A DNA stretch of 64,000 nt from DATMER01 sp963844885. Lineage in GTDB: Bacteria; Acidobacteriota; Thermoanaerobaculia; Multivoradales; UBA5704. Under the pieces are notes generated by a model. That model searched no databases. It worked only from the letters and a program-made list of their open reading frames with translations, and was not told where the DNA came from. Of this stretch, positions 1 through 9,392 are shown in pieces; position 1 is the stretch's first letter; every line of letters starts with the position of its first letter. The DNA is taken from contig CAWJQA010000006.1 of the NCBI GenBank assembly GCA_963844885.1, positions 682,001 to 746,000 of the forward strand, in the 5' to 3' direction. The translations under genes were made by a program, and so were the position numbers.

Positions 1-507
1 GAACCGGCGCAGCTTCGCCAGGTCCATGTTGCCCTTGAACGGTGCCTCGGAGGTCGCGTCGCGCGCCTCGTCGACGACAAGGTCGACGCAGGTGCCGCCG
101 TTGACCTCGATGTTGGCGCGGGTGGTATCGAAGTGGGTGTTGCTGGGGATGGCCTTGCCTTGGGGGGCGCGCAGCAGCCAGGAGAAGAACAGGCTCTCGG
201 CGGCGCGCCCCTGGTGGGTCGGCAGGAAGTAGGGGAAGCCGAAGACCTCCTCGACCGAATCCTTCAGATGGAAGTAGTTGCGGGAGCCGGCGTAAGCCTC
301 GTCGCCCTGCATGAGGCCCCCCCACTGCCAGTCCGACATGGCCGACGTGCCCGAGTCGGTGAACAGGTCGATGTAGACCGCCTCCGACGGGATGCCGAAC
401 ATGCTGAAGCCGGCGTCGACCAGCACCCGCTCGCGCTCCTCGCGGCTGAGTACCTTGACCTTTTCGATGACCTTGACCCGCCAGGGCTCGGGAAGCGGTT
501 TTCTCAC
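1..507 (-). CDS. tnaA-like: Tryptophanase / tyrosine phenol-lyase family protein (5' part only)
   Basis: The first 169 codons of a PLP-dependent beta-eliminating lyase; the rest lies beyond the left edge. The start is GTG at 507 with a strong GGAGGGA site just upstream. The N-terminus reads RKPLPEPWRVKVIEKVKVLS and continues through LFTDSGTSAMSDWQ, GDEAYAGSRNYF, PTHQGRAAE and FDTTRANIEVNGGT, which match the N-terminal half of E. coli TnaA closely. The family cleaves tryptophan to indole, pyruvate and ammonia, or tyrosine to phenol. The PLP lysine lies outside the window, so substrate choice cannot be judged. It is transcribed away from the toxin-antitoxin pair next door. Confidence 0.88.
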   Translation of the reverse strand, partial: MRKPLPEPWRVKVIEKVKVLSREERERVLVDAGFSMFGIPSEAVYIDLFTDSGTSAMSDWQWGGLMQGDEAYAGSRNYFHLKDSVEEVFGFPYFLPTHQGRAAESLFFSWLLRAPQGKAIPSNTHFDTTRANIEVNGGTCVDLVVDEARDATSEAPFKGNMDLAKLRRF

Positions 508-652
508 AGACGATCCCTCCAAAGCCGCCGTAGAAGGCGGCGGCATTCAAGTCTAACTGAAAACTCCATTACGACGAGGGCGATTGACCGGGTTACTGAC
601 CGGGGTGACGTACGGAGCCACCGGATCATAGGTGCCGCCGGAAGGCAAAAAC

Positions 653-680
653 AAGACAAACGGGAATCGGCCTCTATAAT
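653..680 (+). promoter_or_regulatory. Candidate sigma-70 promoter of mntA-hepT
   Basis: A perfect TATAAT lies at 675-680, with AAGACA (4 of 6 to TTGACA) at 653-658 and a 16-nt spacer. The start point would fall at about 687-688, exactly on the GTG start of the next gene, so the message may be leaderless. Position and spacing are read directly; activity is inferred. Confidence 0.5.
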
Positions 681-687
681 CCAGGCC

Positions 688-1119
688 GTGGACGAAGCGA
701 AGACCGAGCAGCGCCTCAAGGACTTCTTCACGGCCAGGGCGGAGGCCGAGGGGATCGCCGCGGCGTGGCTCTTCGGCAGCGTAGCCCGGGGGACAGCCCG
801 CACCGGGAGCGACGTGGATGTCGGGGTTCTCTTCCGAGAGGACCCTCCCCGGACGCTGGAAGGGTATCACTTCGACCTGGAAGCCCAGTTGGAGAGGCTG
901 CTCCGCGCGCCTGTCCAGCTTGTCGTGCTGAACCGGACTCCAGTCGACCTGGCGCAGCGGGTTCTCAGGGATGGGAAGCTGCTTGTGAACCAGGACCCGT
1001 CCCGGCGAATCCGGTTCGAGGTGAGGACGCACAACGAGTATTGGGATCTGGAGCCTTATCTGCGCCTCTATCGGAGGCAGGGAGTGAGCAGTCGTGACCG
1101 ACGTCGAGCTGATTCATAA
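688..1119 (+). CDS. mntA: MntA-type minimal nucleotidyltransferase antitoxin
   Basis: A 143-residue MNT-domain protein. It contains the signature GS-X10-DXD (GSVARGTARTGSDVDVGVLF, about residues 31-50), the catalytic motif of the MntA family. In characterised HepT-MntA pairs MntA AMPylates the tyrosine of the HEPN toxin's RX4HXY motif and neutralises it. The start chosen is GTG at 688: the nucleotidyltransferase homology begins just after it and a TATAAT box sits 8 nt upstream. The stop overlaps the start of hepT by 26 nt, so the two are translationally coupled in the order usual for these pairs. No strong ribosome-binding site precedes the GTG. Confidence 0.85.
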   Translation: MDEAKTEQRLKDFFTARAEAEGIAAAWLFGSVARGTARTGSDVDVGVLFREDPPRTLEGYHFDLEAQLERLLRAPVQLVVLNRTPVDLAQRVLRDGKLLVNQDPSRRIRFEVRTHNEYWDLEPYLRLYRRQGVSSRDRRRADS

Positions 1120-1510
1120 GAAGCTTGCCTTCATCGAGACCTGCGTCCGGGAGTTGAGGACCCTGGCCCATCCGGACGAGGTACGGACGGACATCCGTGA
1201 GCAGCGATTCGAAGCCCATACGCTTCAGATCGCCATCCAGGCGGCTCTTGACGCCGCCGCGCACATCGCCTCGGACGAGCGCCTGGGCGAGCCGGACACC
1301 AACCGCGCCTTGTTCGAAGCGCTGGCGCAGCACGGCTGGATTCCAATGGAGCTTCTGCCAACCATGCGCGATATGGTCGGGTTCCGCAACATCCTGGTTC
1401 ATGGCTATGAGGTGGTCAATCCCGAGGTGATCGAGCAGGTCGTCCGACAGAACCTGGACGACCTCCTGGCCTTCGTCAGGGCCATCCGTGAGCGGCTGGC
1501 CTCGGAATGA
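1094..1510 (+). CDS. hepT: HepT-type HEPN ribonuclease toxin (DUF86)
   Basis: A 138-residue HEPN-domain protein. The RX4HXY motif is present near residue 97 as RNILVHGY, the catalytic and AMPylation site in HepT toxins, in the usual place before the last helix. The protein is expected to be an RNase silenced by the upstream nucleotidyltransferase. It starts with GTG at 1094 inside the antitoxin gene and ends at 1510, overlapping the next ATG (ATGA). That overlap puts the ABC transporter genes in the same transcriptional reading line, although the functions look unrelated; a toxin pair placed upstream of exporter genes is probably a chance insertion. Confidence 0.87.
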   Translation: MTDVELIHKKLAFIETCVRELRTLAHPDEVRTDIREQRFEAHTLQIAIQAALDAAAHIASDERLGEPDTNRALFEALAQHGWIPMELLPTMRDMVGFRNILVHGYEVVNPEVIEQVVRQNLDDLLAFVRAIRERLASE

Positions 1511-2193
1511 CCCCCCTCATCGAGCTCCGCAACCTCAGCAAGGCCTACGAGGAGGGAGACCGGCGCCGTGTGGTGCTGCGCGAGGCCACGGTGGGCATCG
1601 GGCGCGGCGAGCTGGCCGTGCTGGTCGGCCGCAGCGGATCGGGCAAGTCCACGCTGCTCAACCTGATCTCCGGCATCGACCTGCCCGACTCGGGCGACAT
1701 CGTGATCGACGGTATCACCGTCTCGGGCCTCTCCGAGCGCGAGCGCACGCTGTTTCGCCGCGACCGGATCGGGTTCGTGTTCCAGTTCTTCAATCTGATC
1801 TCCACCCTGACCGTGGAGGAGAACCTCCTCCTGCCGCTGGAGCTCAAGGGGAGCGTGAGCGCGGCCGAGCGCCGCACGGCTCTCGATCTGCTCGCCGAGG
1901 TCGGCCTCGCCGACCGCGCCGGGAGCTTCCCGGACCGGCTCTCCGGCGGCGAGCAGCAGCGCGTGGCCGTGGCCCGCGCCCTGGCGCACGACCCGTTGAT
2001 CGTCCTGGCCGACGAGCCGACCGGCAACCTCGACCTCGAGACCGGCCTGCAGGTGCTGGAGATTCTCGACCGCCTCACCCGGCAGGCGGGCAAGACCATG
2101 GTGATGGTCACCCACAGCCGCGAGGTGGTCGGCCTCGCCGACCGCGTGTTCCGCGTCGACGACGGCCGGCTTGTCGAAGATGGAGCCGCATGA
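1507..2193 (+). CDS. ABC transporter ATP-binding protein (LolD/MacB/AttE type)
   Basis: A 228-residue ATPase with Walker A GRSGSGKST at residues 41-49, signature LSGGEQQRVAVARAL near 145, and Walker B LIVLADEPTG just after it. This is the LolD/YbbA/FtsE-like class that works with FtsX-fold permeases in mechanotransmission or lipoprotein export rather than import. It starts by ATGA overlap with hepT and overlaps the permease start (ATG 2190) in the same way. With the large permease and the AttH-like lipoprotein downstream it forms the conserved AttE-AttF/G-AttH gene order. The substrate is unknown. Confidence 0.92.
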   Translation: MTPLIELRNLSKAYEEGDRRRVVLREATVGIGRGELAVLVGRSGSGKSTLLNLISGIDLPDSGDIVIDGITVSGLSERERTLFRRDRIGFVFQFFNLISTLTVEENLLLPLELKGSVSAAERRTALDLLAEVGLADRAGSFPDRLSGGEQQRVAVARALAHDPLIVLADEPTGNLDLETGLQVLEILDRLTRQAGKTMVMVTHSREVVGLADRVFRVDDGRLVEDGAA

Positions 2194-4778
2194 GCTCTCC
2201 CCTGCTCTGGCGCTCCAGCCTGCGACACCTTCTCCGCCACCCCTGGCAGTTCGGTCTGGCCGTGCTCGGCGTGGCCCTGGGTGTGGCCGTCGTCGTCTCG
2301 ATCGACCTCGCCAATGCCGGCGCCACCCGGGCCTTCTCCCTCTCCAGCGAGGCCGTGTCCGGACGCGCCACCCACCAGGTCGTGGGCGGCCCGGAAGGGC
2401 TTCCGGACGGCGCCTATCGCCGGCTCGTTCTGGAGACGGACTTCCCGGCGGCGCCCGTGGTCGAAGGCTACGTCCTGGTTCCGAGCCGGCCGGGCCGACC
2501 CGGAAGAATGCTGCATCTTCTCGGGATCGATCCGTTTTCGGAGCGCCCCTTCCGTCCCTATCTCGCCGACGGATCCCGGGAAGGCGGATCGTTTGACCTC
2601 GCGCCGCTCCTGACCCATCCGGCCGCGGGCGTGCTCTCCGCCAACACCGCCGCGGAGATGGGCCTGAAGCCCGGCTCCTCTTTTTCGATCCGGACCGGTG
2701 GCGCTCTGAAGACGATCGAGCTGATCGGCATCCTGGAGCCCCGCGACGAGAGCACCCGCAACGCCTTGGCCGATCTCCTGGTGATGGACATCGCCGCCGC
2801 CCAGGAGGTTCTCGGCAAGGTCGGACGCCTCGACCGGATCGACCTGATCCTGCCGGACGGCGAGACCGGTGCGGTCGACCGTGCCGCCACCCTGCCGCCG
2901 ATCCTGCCGGCCGGCGCCCAGATCCTCCGGTCCAGCTCGCGGACGCGGACCACCGAGGAGATGACGCAGGCGTTCCGGCTCAACCTGACCGCCCTGTCGC
3001 TGCTCGCGCTGGTCTGCGGCGTCTTCCTCATCTACAACACCATGGTTTTTTCGGTGGTCCAGCGCCGCACGTTGATCGGCACGCTCCGCGCGCTCGGCGT
3101 GACCCGTGGCCAGGTGTTCACGCTGGTTCTCGCCGAGGCCGCGGTGGTGGCGGTGGCCGGCACCGCCTTCGGCCTCGGCGCGGGCGTCCTCCTCGCCCGT
3201 GAGCTGGTCCGTCTGGTCACGCAGACGATCAACGATCTTTATTTTGTCGTCACCGTGCGGGAGCTGGCCGTGCCCGTGGGTTTGCTGATCAAAGGCGCGG
3301 TGATCGGCATCGGCGCCACGCTCGCGGCGGCGCTGGCGCCGGCCCTGGAAGCCACCAAGGCGCCGCCGAGAGCCGTCCTCACCCGGTCGATCCTGGAGGG
3401 TCGGCTGCGCCATGTCCTTCCCCGCGTCACGCTCGCGGGTGCCGGCCTGCTCGCGCTGGGAGGCGGTCTGCTGGCGATCCCTTCCGGCGGTGGGCGCGGA
3501 TTGATCGTGAGCTTCGCGGGCCTTTTCGTGGTCATCCTCGGCGCGGCGATGCTCGCTCCGGGCGCCACGGTGGCGCTCATGCGCCTGGTCCGGCCCGTGA
3601 TGGGGCGCCTCTTCGGCATCCTCGGCCGGATGGCGGCCGGCGGCGTGGTCGCGTCGCTGTCGCGGACGGCGGTGGCGATCGCCGCGCTGGTCATCGCGGT
3701 GTCGGCCACGATCGGCATCGGCGTCATGATCGACAGCTTCCGCGGCACCGTCGTGCGCTGGCTCGACGCCACCCTGCGCGCCGATATTTATCTGGGGACG
3801 CCGAGCCGGGCCGGCGGCTTCAGCGGCGGCGATCTCGATCCGGACGTGGCCTTGCGCATGGAAACGCTGCCCGGCATCGAACGGGTCAATCTCCTCCGCC
3901 GCACCGAAATCCCTTCGCAGGACGGACCGGTGCGGCTGGTGATCCTCGGCACCGATCCGCACGGCCTGTCCGGCTACGAATTGAAGGAAGGACGGCCTGC
4001 GGAGGCCTGGCCGGCTTTCCAGGACCGCGACGCGGTGGTGATCTCCGAACCGTTCGCTCAACGGCGGGGAGTTTCGCAAGGAGACGCGATCCGCCTGCGG
4101 ACCGCCGCCGGAGACCGCGACTTCGAGGTGGCCGGAGTCTATTACGATTACGCTTCCGACCGCGGCCTGGTGCTGATGAGCCGCCGGACCTACCTGCGCC
4201 ACTGGCAGGACCGTCCGCTCACCGGCTTCTCGGTCGATCTGAAGCCCGGCGCGAACGTGGAGGAGACGATCCGCCGGTTGCGCGCGGCGCTGGCGAAGGA
4301 GCCGGGCGGGGACGGGCTGAGCATCCAGTCGAACCGCGCGCTCAAGCAGGTGTCCATGGCGATCTTCGACCGAACGTTCCGGATCACCGGTGTGCTCCGC
4401 ACGGTCTCGGGCCTGGTGGCGTTCATCGGCGTGCTCTCGGCGCTCATGGCGTTGCAGCTCGAACGCGCGCGCGAGCTGGGCGTGCTGCGCGCGAACGGCC
4501 TGACACCGGGCCAGGTCTGGCACCTGGTGACCTCGCAGACCGGGCTTCTCGGCCTGGCCGCGGGGCTCCTCTCGATCCCCGTGGGCCTGGCACTCGCGGC
4601 GATCATGATCTTCGTGATCAATCGCCGCTCGTTCGGCTGGACCATCCGCATGGAAGTGGATCCGATGATCCTGCTCGGAGCCATGGCGCTCGCGCTCGGC
4701 GCCGCCCTCCTGGCCGGGATCTACCCCGCCTGGAAGATGGCCCGCACCTCGCCGGCCCTGGCGTTGAGGGAAGAGTGA
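2190..4778 (+). CDS. FtsX-family ABC permease with two FtsX domains (AttF/G-like)
   Basis: An 862-residue membrane protein starting MSSPLLWRSSLRHLLRHPWQ, with a membrane segment at about 18-40. It then has a periplasmic MacB-like domain, an FtsX core (residues about 270-400, with the typical ERR-like element VVQRRTLIGTLRALGVTRGQ), a second periplasmic domain, and a C-terminal FtsX core ending YPAWKMARTSPALALREE. Two FtsX units in one chain act as a built-in dimer. The ATG overlaps the stop of the ATPase gene and the lipoprotein gene follows after 4 nt. The partners suggest export or remodelling at the inner membrane toward the lipoprotein. Confidence 0.9.
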   Translation: MSSPLLWRSSLRHLLRHPWQFGLAVLGVALGVAVVVSIDLANAGATRAFSLSSEAVSGRATHQVVGGPEGLPDGAYRRLVLETDFPAAPVVEGYVLVPSRPGRPGRMLHLLGIDPFSERPFRPYLADGSREGGSFDLAPLLTHPAAGVLSANTAAEMGLKPGSSFSIRTGGALKTIELIGILEPRDESTRNALADLLVMDIAAAQEVLGKVGRLDRIDLILPDGETGAVDRAATLPPILPAGAQILRSSSRTRTTEEMTQAFRLNLTALSLLALVCGVFLIYNTMVFSVVQRRTLIGTLRALGVTRGQVFTLVLAEAAVVAVAGTAFGLGAGVLLARELVRLVTQTINDLYFVVTVRELAVPVGLLIKGAVIGIGATLAAALAPALEATKAPPRAVLTRSILEGRLRHVLPRVTLAGAGLLALGGGLLAIPSGGGRGLIVSFAGLFVVILGAAMLAPGATVALMRLVRPVMGRLFGILGRMAAGGVVASLSRTAVAIAALVIAVSATIGIGVMIDSFRGTVVRWLDATLRADIYLGTPSRAGGFSGGDLDPDVALRMETLPGIERVNLLRRTEIPSQDGPVRLVILGTDPHGLSGYELKEGRPAEAWPAFQDRDAVVISEPFAQRRGVSQGDAIRLRTAAGDRDFEVAGVYYDYASDRGLVLMSRRTYLRHWQDRPLTGFSVDLKPGANVEETIRRLRAALAKEPGGDGLSIQSNRALKQVSMAIFDRTFRITGVLRTVSGLVAFIGVLSALMALQLERARELGVLRANGLTPGQVWHLVTSQTGLLGLAAGLLSIPVGLALAAIMIFVINRRSFGWTIRMEVDPMILLGAMALALGAALLAGIYPAWKMARTSPALALREE

Positions 4779-4782
4779 AAGC

Positions 4783-5917
4783 ATGCGCCGGTACGTCTTC
4801 CTGCTCCTCCCACTCTCCCTCCTCGCCTGCCGCGAGCCCGAGCGCCTGCCGAGCGCCTCGATCTCGGTGGCGGACGCGCTCCGGGCCAAGAACGACAAGG
4901 GCTACGCCCGCGCCATCGAGCCGCGGGTTTTCCAGTTTCCTGAAGACCACGGACCCCACCCGGAATTCCGCACCGAATGGTGGTACTACACCGGCAACCT
5001 CGCCACCCGGGAAGGCCGGCAATTCGGGTTTCAGCTCACGTTCTTCCGCTCGGCGCTCGCTCCCACCATGCCTCCGCGCACGTCCGAGTGGGCGTCGCGG
5101 CAGGCGTATCTGGCCCACTTCACCGTGACGGACGTCCAGGGCAAGCACTTCCGTTCGTTCGAGCGCTGGAGCCGGGGAGCCCTCGGGCTCGCGGGTGCCG
5201 AAGGGAAACCGTTCCACGTCTGGCTCGAAGACTGGTCCGCGGAGGCCGCGGGTGGCGAAGCTCCCCCCATCCACCTGCGGGCCGCGGAGAACGGCGCCGC
5301 CATCGACCTCGTTCTCCAGCAGGGCAAACCGCCGGCCCTCCAGGGTGACCGGGGGCTGAGCCGCAAGAGCTCCGAACCGGGAAACGCTTCCTATTACTAC
5401 TCGCTCACCCGCATGCCCACCGAAGGAACGGTCCGCCTGGGAGACGAGCGCTTCGCGGTCACCGGCCTCGCCTGGATGGACCGCGAATGGAGCACCAGCG
5501 CGCTCGGCAAGGATCAGGTGGGATGGGACTGGTTCGCACTCCAGCTCTCCGACGGACGGGATCTCATGCTCTATCAGCTCCGAAAACAGGACGGCAGCGT
5601 CGATCCGTCGAGCAACGGTACCGTCATCGGTATCGGCGGGGAGCGTAGTGAGACGAATCACCTGGAGCCGTCCGGCTTTCAGCTCCAGGTGCTCGATCAC
5701 TGGACAAGCCCACGCAGCGGCGCCCGCTATCCTGCCGGCTGGCGCCTGCGCGTGCCGTCCGAGCGGTTGGATTTGCGGATCACACCGCTCCTCGCCGATC
5801 AGGAGCTCGACGTTTCGTTCCGCTACTGGGAAGGAGCGGTGCGGATCGACGGCACCGCGCTCGGCAAACCGGTCCAGCGGCACGGGTTACGTGGAGATGA
5901 CCGGCTATCTACAGTGA
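4783..5917 (+). CDS. AttH/CrtC-like lipocalin-fold lipoprotein, frameshifted near the end
   Basis: About 377 residues once one base is removed. The lipoprotein signal is clear: MRRYVFLLLPLSLLAC with Cys16 as the lipidated residue. The body shows the family marks PEFRTEWWYYTGNL, a conserved Trp/Tyr-rich segment, DREWSTSALGKDQVGWDWF and LQLSDGRDLMLYQLR, as in AttH and carotenoid 1,2-hydratase-like proteins. After TALGKPV an extra C at 5874/5875 shifts the frame; in the +1 frame the family ending GTGYVEMTGYLQ and a stop at 5917 follow at once. Without correction the frame would run to 6225, antisense through the next gene. It belongs with the ABC genes upstream as the exported partner; its ligand is unknown. 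Confidence 0.82.
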
Positions 5918-7142
5918 CGCCAGGAAGGCCATCAGCAAATCGCGCTGATCCTTCGGCAGCCGCATGTAATTCTGTACGACCATCCGGGCCTCGCGGTCGT
6001 GGCGCTGGATGGCCTCGTGCGGCGTCAGAGCCGTGCCGTCGTGCAGCAGCCGGGAGCGGGTGCGCAAACCCCAGAGCGGCGCCGTGCGGATCATGTTGCG
6101 CGTCCGGTCGCCGCCGTTCTGGACGATGCCGTCGCCCGTGCCCACGTCGTGCAGCAGGAAGTCGCTGTACGGATGGATCACTTTGCTGCCCAGCGCCGCC
6201 GGAATCACGAGCTTGCCGCCGTTGATCGATGTGCCCGCGGGCGCCGTGGTGATCGAAGACGTGTGGCAGTTTTGACAGCCGAGTTGATTGAACACCTGCT
6301 CGCCGCCCTGAGCCTCGGCCGTCTGCGCCAGGTTGGCGTCCCGCGCCGGCGCCCGGGTGGAGCGCATGAAGCGCGCGAAGGTCTCAACGTCCGGGCCGAA
6401 CGGCTCGGCGGCGGTCGGCGCCTCCTCGGGATCGTCCACCAGGTCCCAGGCATCCACGGATGAGCCGTTCGAGCTGTTCTCGTTCGGCTGGAGCGGGCTC
6501 GTGATCCCCATCTCGTTGAGATAGGCATCGGCCGCGAAGGAGAGCAGGCTCCCGTGCTGATCTTTCCAGCCGAAGCGGCCGATCCGCGTGGTTCCGGGCG
6601 CTTCCAGGACCGGAACCTGGATGATCGTGCCTTTCATGCCCGGCGGCTGGCTCGCCTGGATGGCGGTGAGCGCGCTGTCGGGGATCGCCTCCACGAAGCC
6701 GTCGCCGAGCACGCTCAGCGAAGCCCGGAAGGTGCGGACGTTGTCCATGGGCAGAGCCCGCTCCTGGATCGGGGCGTCGAGCGCCCGGTCCTGGATCAGC
6801 GAGCCGCCGGGATGATCCGAGTAGCGGCGGCCGTCGAAGCGGCCGGCCCGCAGCACCGTGACCTGGCTGTTGCCGCCGGTCACCGGGTTCTCGTGGCACT
6901 CGGCGCAGGCCTGGGCGTTGTACACGCGGGCCGAGGCCGTCCTCGGCGGATTCGCGCTCCTCGAACGTCTCCCGGTCCGCATCGAACTGCGATTGCGAAA
7001 CCATGTCGTTGGTCAGGTCGTCGAAACCCGTCGGCGCTTCGACCGCGGTGATGGCGGCGGTGGCGACGGTAGCGGCGGCCACGGGGGCGGCCAGAAGAAG
7101 CAACACGAGTCCCCTGGAAGACAGACGTCTTCTCGATTTCAT
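5909..7142 (-). CDS. DUF1111 di-haem oxidoreductase (cytochrome-c-peroxidase-like), frameshifted
   Basis: About 410 residues after correction. It begins with a signal peptide (MKSRRRLSSRGLVLLLLAAP, RBS GGGAGA upstream). It then reads FDDLTNDMVSQSQFDADRET and EDGLGP, where an extra base at about 6926 breaks the frame. The new frame continues VYNAQACAECHENP with the first CXXCH, a second CXXCH (CQNCHTS) near the middle, and ends with RTAPLWGLRTRSRLLHDGTA and LMAFLASL, typical of the di-haem thiol oxidoreductase family. It is periplasmic by signal peptide. It converges on the AttH-like gene with a 9-nt overlap. Electron partner and substrate are unknown. Confidence 0.83.
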
Positions 7143-7481
7143 GCTCAGGTCTCCCTGCCGGCAATCCGGCCTTGCGGACCCCGAACCGGCGATCCAGTCT
7201 CAAAATCTGGCTCTGGAAACCTCGAGACGGGGATTTCCTGCGGGTGTCATCAGGGAAGAGCTAAGAATCATGCGGCCGGCACGTTCTTGGGGTGTGCGCA
7301 CGCTTCCTTCACGTGCGCAAAGCGCGCAAGAGCGCCGGCACCCGCGCGCGGGAGAGGAGGTCCTCTCCGGATGGGTGCCGGCGATTTGTCCGGATGGGGC
7401 ATTGCCTGGCGCTTCTTTCCGCTTCGCGGGCTCTTTTTTGCCCCAGCTCCGGTCTAATAAGCCGATCGGAGGGTGATTGCC
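7143..7481. other. Intergenic region between divergent genes
   Basis: About 340 bases between the DUF1111 gene (minus) and the damaged gene at 7482 (plus). It is GC-rich with several short direct and inverted motifs around gcgcaaagcgcgcaagagcg (7315-7334). No convincing gene, RNA or promoter was seen, apart from the GGAGGG site directly before 7482. Confidence 0.5.
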
Positions 7482-7687
7482 ATGCCCCAGAGAACCGTTC
7501 GCAGTCTCGTCTGCCTTGCCGTGTCGTAGACGCCCGGGGCGCGCCCGTGGAAGGGGTCCAGGTCCAGGCTCACCTCGCCGGCAGCAGCACGGGATGCGCG
7601 GTCTATGTCGAATTGGCCTGCCCGGGCCCTGCCGACTCCCGCACCGGCAATACCGACGCGGACGAGCTCCAGAGACTCGAAGGCGAA
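7482..7687 (+). pseudogene. Remnant of a secreted protein with a carboxypeptidase-regulatory-like domain
   Basis: A good RBS (CGGAGGG) precedes ATG 7482 and a signal-like start MPQRTVRSLVCLAVS, which hits a stop. In another frame the sequence continues RVVDARGAPVEGVQVQAHLA and RTGNTDAD, the pattern of a CarboxypepD_reg/Ig-like beta-sandwich (GxVxDxxGxPxxGVxV). The homology stops near 7680, about 100 bases before a repeat copy begins. It looks like a gene with an internal deletion or frameshift whose 3' end was lost to mobile elements. Too little remains to name a function. Confidence 0.5.
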
Positions 7688-7789
7688 ACGGCCAATTCTA
7701 TGATTGGCTGACTAAGAAAATCTTGTCGCTCGTCCTCATGACTGACCCCCGCCGACAGCAAAGAAGCTCACGGAGGCTATCCATAGACC

Positions 7790-8297
7790 GGTCCTCGGCG
7801 TCAGAGCCGTACTCCAGCAAAACCCTCACACCGAGCCGAACCGGACCAAGAAGTCACCGGCTCCACGCTTTCACGCCGCCAGCAAGGCGGTCCGCAACGC
7901 ACTACGCGAAATGTATGGTCTGTTTCTGGCGGCCTTCCGGGATGCCGCCGAGCAACTCAAGGCCGGAGACCGATCGGCGCAGTTTCCGTTGGGATCGTTC
8001 CCGCCTGGCTTACCGTTCGTCCGAGCCCTGCCGCTGTAGCCGAGATCGTCTCACCAACCCTCACCTCGATCGGATGTTTTGCCGACCTCAAGCGCCGGAT
8101 AGGGCGAAGCCTGCTCTCCGAGCAGATTTATCGATCAGCGAGCCTCGTCCTGGCACTGGTGGAAAGACGGATTCGAGCTCCCGATTCCCAAAACTACAGC
8201 GGTAGTCTGTCCGTCAAGAGATGAAGATCGCTTGGTCGGGCGCTCTGCCGCCGAATTTACGCCCTGACTCTTTTCACTTGCTCTTTCACTTGCTCTG
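7790..8297 (+). repeat. Repeat copy 1: 3' end of the Y1-transposase gene plus its downstream tail
   Basis: About 500 bases that match 13866-14366 at roughly 95% by eye. They include the last ~80 codons of the Y1 transposase (ending at a TAG near 8040) and a ~250-base tail containing CGCCGGATAGGGCGAAGCCT and ending CTTTTCACTTGCTCT, here with the 10-mer CACTTGCTCT doubled. The 5' part of the transposase is absent, so this copy cannot encode an enzyme. It directly precedes the IS110-family element. Confidence 0.85.
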
Positions 8298-8323
8298 ATG
8301 ATCCTCCAGAAGGCCCCTCCTCT

Positions 8324-8344
8324 GACGAGCGGGTTAAGCTCGTC
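8324..8344 (+). other. Stem-loop upstream of the IS110 transposase
   Basis: GACGAGC (8324-8330) pairs perfectly with GCTCGTC (8338-8344) around the loop GGGTTAA. It lies about 30 nt before the transposase start in the leader. It may be part of the element's left-end RNA or a control hairpin; only the pairing is seen. Confidence 0.5.
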
Positions 8345-8375
8345 GGGGAGACGAATCCACGAAAGGAGGAGCCAG

Positions 8376-9392
8376 ATGTCACTATACTGCGGAATCGACT
8401 TGCACTCCAACAACTGCTACCTCGCCGTTCTCGACGAGCAGCTCCGACCGGTCCTCGGTCGCCGAGTCGCCAACTCTCTCGAGACGATCCTGGCGGCGCT
8501 GGAGCCCCACCAGGAGCAACTCGCGGCCGTTGCAGTGGAATCCACCTTCAACTGGTACTGGCTGGTGGACGGGCTGATGGAGGGCGGCTACCACGTTGAG
8601 CTCGTCAACACCTCGGCCGTGCGGCAGTACGAGGGCCTCAAGTACGTCGACGATCGCCATGACGCCCGCTGGCTGGCTCGCCTGCTCCAACTTGGCATCC
8701 TCCCGACGGGTTACATCTACCCGAAAGAACAGCGCGCCTTACGTGACCTCCTGCGCCGCCGCTCTTTCCTGGTGCGCCAGCATACCGCCAACCTGCTCAG
8801 TATCAAGAATCTGTACTCCCGCCAGACAGGAGCTCAAGTACCTGCCAAGGATCTCAAGCGGCTGACCGCCGAGCAGGTCGCCGATCAGTTCACCGATCCC
8901 TTGATCGCTCAGGCGATTACGTGCGGCGTCAACGTCGCTCACGCCCTGAAGACCGAGATCGCGAGCCTTGAAAAAACCATCCTGGCGCAAGCGCGGCAGC
9001 GCCCGGAGTACGCGCTTCTGGAAGGCATTCCCGGTATTGGGCAGATTCTCGCCATGACGATCCTGTATGAGACGGGATCGCCCTCTCGGTTTCCCGATGC
9101 AGGGCACTTCTGCTCCTACTGCCGCAGCGTTCCCAGCCAACATCTCAGTAATGGCAAGGTAAAGGGGAAGGGCAACACTCGTAACGGGAATCCTTACCTA
9201 TCCTGGGCTTTCATCGAGGCCGCACACTTCGCCATCCGCTTCGAGCCGCTGGCCAAGAAGTACTACGAACGGAAAAAGGCTCGCACCAACCCCCTCGTCG
9301 CCCTGCGGGCGGTAGCGCACAAACTGGCCCGCGCCTGCTTCTACGTAATGCGCGACCAAGTGCCGTTCCAGGCCACGCAAGCTTTCGGTTGA
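8376..9392 (+). CDS. IS110-family transposase (DEDD recombinase)
   Basis: A 338-residue recombinase. ATG 8376 follows GAAAGGAGGA. The N-terminal RuvC-like DEDD domain shows YCGIDLHSNNCYLAVLD (first Asp), VESTFNWYW (Glu) and DDRHDARWLARLL (the two late Asp). The C-terminal Transposase_20 domain contains the helix-hairpin-helix LLEGIPGIGQILAMTIL, then SKN-type FCSYCRSVPS...KGNTRNGNPYLSW with candidate serine nucleophiles. Family members recombine DNA using a bridge RNA made from the element's non-coding end. The gene looks intact and could be active. It sits between two copies of an unrelated repeat, in keeping with the family's habit of inserting into repeats. Confidence 0.92.
   Translation: MSLYCGIDLHSNNCYLAVLDEQLRPVLGRRVANSLETILAALEPHQEQLAAVAVESTFNWYWLVDGLMEGGYHVELVNTSAVRQYEGLKYVDDRHDARWLARLLQLGILPTGYIYPKEQRALRDLLRRRSFLVRQHTANLLSIKNLYSRQTGAQVPAKDLKRLTAEQVADQFTDPLIAQAITCGVNVAHALKTEIASLEKTILAQARQRPEYALLEGIPGIGQILAMTILYETGSPSRFPDAGHFCSYCRSVPSQHLSNGKVKGKGNTRNGNPYLSWAFIEAAHFAIRFEPLAKKYYERKKARTNPLVALRAVAHKLARACFYVMRDQVPFQATQAFG

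Noticed and set aside
1545..4898. Very long minus-strand open frame opposite the ABC transporter genes
   Set aside because: It is a GC-rich antisense shadow; its product is low-complexity Arg/Gly/Ala and the plus strand carries clear domains.
5648..5917. Separate small gene at the end of the AttH-like gene
   Set aside because: Its last residues are the missing C-terminus of AttH, so it is the same gene after a one-base shift.
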